This document shows positions 62,782-64,000 of a DNA stretch of 64,000 nucleotides, piece after piece (positions within the stretch are counted from its first letter, which is position 1; each line of letters starts with the position of its first letter). Under the pieces are notes generated by a model, which worked only from the letters and a program-made list of their open reading frames with translations, was not told the DNA's origin and did not search any database. The translations under genes were made by a program, and so were the position numbers. The stretch covers positions 1-64,000 of the forward strand of contig NZ_JAIBLJ010000005.1 of assembly GCF_020179385.1 (NCBI RefSeq), in the 5' to 3' direction. Source of the DNA: Alkalihalobacillus sp. YIM B00296 (GTDB lineage Bacteria; Bacillota; Bacilli; Bacillales; Fictibacillaceae).

Positions 62782-63745
62782 TCAGAAAGGGGATTCTTCC
62801 AATATCCAGTCATGCGTATCTTTGAGCGTCTCCTCGAGTGGCCAGAATGTTAATCCTTGTTTGAGCGCTTTAAAATTGTTAAGGTCGATATCTCCATAAG
62901 GAGCAGGAAGTTCTTCTGAAAGTGGATAGGTCTCAGGAATCCATAATGGCATCTCGAACCAAGGTGAAACATTACAACGTTTCAAGAACGATTCCGATAC
63001 CCATGTGATTTCAGCATTATTGTTGAACAGTAACCTGCTTTTCTCCAGGAAGGTTTCCATCATCAGCTTCATTTCGGGACACTGCGTTAAAAGTTCCGGC
63101 GATTTTCCGTTCAACCATGTGGATTGTCCATTCTGCAAGATCACGGGCATCTATGAATTGGATTTTCCAATCAGGTCTACCAGGTGCAAGGATTTCACGG
63201 TTTTCCGCCAATCGCTTAGCCCAATAGCTGAAACGGTCGGTCGGATCATATGGACCTACAATCAGCCCAGGAAGAATGACAAGTCCACGGCCTTCCATTT
63301 CTTTGTAAACCACTTGTTCACAATGCCATTTCAATGGTCCATATGTTTCAGCAGTGAAATCATCCGTTTCATTATGGGAGTTTATTTTCTCTCCGGTAAA
63401 GGTTAGAACAGGGGCTTCTTCATCAATATGATCCTCATTAATGAAATTCTTATAGACTGATGCTGTTGAAATGAACGTATAGATATCCGTCTATTCCCTG
63501 ATAGCTTGTACAGATTTTCGTACCGTCTCCGGATGATAACCACATGTGTCGATGACAGCATCCCACTTCCTACCGTTGATCAAGTAAGCGTCTTTCATTC
63601 TGTCACCTTGGATCCATTCAAGATCAGGGAATACGTCTCGATGATTCCCCCGGTTGAAAAGTGTAACGTTATGCCCCTTTTTGACTGCAGCCTCTACGAT
63701 ATTCCTCCCGACAAACTTCGTACAGCCAATAACTAAAATATCCAT
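62782..63745 (-). pseudogene. NAD-dependent epimerase/dehydratase, one stop and one frameshift
   Basis: ATG 63745 with AGGAG upstream starts MDILVIGCTKFVGRNIVEAA, the Rossmann motif of an extended SDR, up to VRKSVQAIRE. A TAG at 63491-63493 interrupts; the same frame continues TDIYTFISTASVYKNF, TAETYGPLKWHCEQVV (active-site Tyr) and QFIDARDLAEWTIHMVERK. Near 63085-63100 (GTFNAV) the frame shifts, and a second frame carries PEMKLMMETFLEKS to the end at 62782. Repaired length is about 320, normal for the reductase-like epimerases of this type. Substrate unknown. Two defects in an otherwise perfect gene point to recent decay or base errors. Confidence 0.75.
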
Positions 63746-63826
63746 CTCCTTACACCTCCATTATTCTTTTAAAGATCTAAGGTGTATTGTGATGGCTCAT
63801 GTATGGGTGTCTACTGGCTTAAAACT

Positions 63827-64000
63827 TCAGGATTGAACAGGTTGCTTTTCATACCGGTTGTATGCTTTTAAAAGCTTTAAATTTTCGTAGGTTAAGATTC
63901 CCTTCCACTCATCCTTCGCTTTTGGCCAGTCCTCTTCATACTGTCCCCATTCCCAATTAGGGTGCCATGAGCCGTCAGCCTGTTGTTGTTCGATGATATA
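63827..64000 (-). CDS. Prenyltransferase-repeat protein, C-terminal end (partial)
   Basis: The last 57 residues of a protein whose gene starts beyond the window. IIEQQQADGSWHPNWEWGQY contains QxxDGSW, the repeat unit of squalene-hopene cyclase and prenyltransferase (alpha/alpha barrel) proteins. The tail DEWKGILTYENLKLLKAYNR follows, as in Bacillus hypothetical proteins of this group. The full function cannot be judged from the fragment. Confidence 0.65.
   Translation of the reverse strand, partial: YIIEQQQADGSWHPNWEWGQYEEDWPKAKDEWKGILTYENLKLLKAYNRYEKQPVQS

Noticed and set aside
52738-63493. TAG codons inside the DinB and epimerase genes as possible stop-codon reassignment or suppression
   Set aside because: TAG is used as the normal end codon of intact genes here (isp, sigma factor, peptide gene), and other broken genes have frameshifts or TAA, so ordinary mutation or base error explains it better.

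Overview
The window looks like a chromosomal segment of a spore-forming, low-GC Gram-positive of the family Bacillaceae; the genus cannot be fixed from the sequence. Evidence: a CotF-type spore coat protein, a GlpP-controlled glpFKD region, an RsbR-type stressosome protein, an intracellular subtilisin (Isp) with an LIPY inhibitory motif, CcpA-type cre sites, strong AGGAGG ribosome sites and frequent TTG/GTG starts. No rRNA, tRNA, CRISPR array, prophage or insertion sequence was seen.

Layout. 0-2.7 kb: broken catalase, RsbR-like protein, spore coat protein. 2.9-8 kb: glycerol catabolism (glpD, glpK, glpF, glpP on the minus strand) with two antiterminator leaders. 8.4-13.5 kb: two divergent secreted proteins, an LVIVD-repeat protein and a large M36 metalloprotease. 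13.7-17 kb: histidine phosphatase and a NarL-type two-component system. 17.3-24 kb: acyl-CoA-reductase-like SDR, hydrolase, NlpC/P60 endopeptidase, SDR, FlaR-like kinase, M14 carboxypeptidase and a membrane protein. 24.4-35.2 kb: small metabolic and stress genes, including an ECF-like sigma factor followed by a ClpP paralogue, an alcohol dehydrogenase and a cold-shock protein. 35.3-37.3 kb: FAD oxidase with a half-size MFS protein. 37.5-52.4 kb: a dicarboxylate region with a TAXI-TRAP transporter operon under a perfect cre site, FAH-family hydrolase, SDR, isoaspartyl dipeptidase, a DctB-DctS-DctR sensor set, DUF3870, and the glutarate pathway pair glaH-lhgO behind an attenuator-like leader. 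52.5-56.3 kb: gene decay (DinB, Nudix, transporter remnants) mixed with intact membrane genes. 56.4-58 kb: an HTH-TPR regulator of RNPP type and a divergent 37-codon secreted-peptide gene that looks like its signal precursor. 58-64 kb: membrane proteins, Isp protease, MFS transporter, broken epimerase and the end of a prenyltransferase-repeat protein.

Three layers of structure go beyond the genes. (1) Two dispersed repeat families sit directly behind stop codons: R1, about 115 bp with complementary ends, and R2, 118 bp, a hairpin with a compensating base difference. (2) At least six intergenic stretches carry degenerate arrays with a 20-21 bp period, about two DNA helical turns; the unit is similar within an array but usually differs between arrays. 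(3) There are seven or eight disrupted genes, several with one frameshift or one nonsense codon. That means either recent decay or uncorrected base errors in this assembly.
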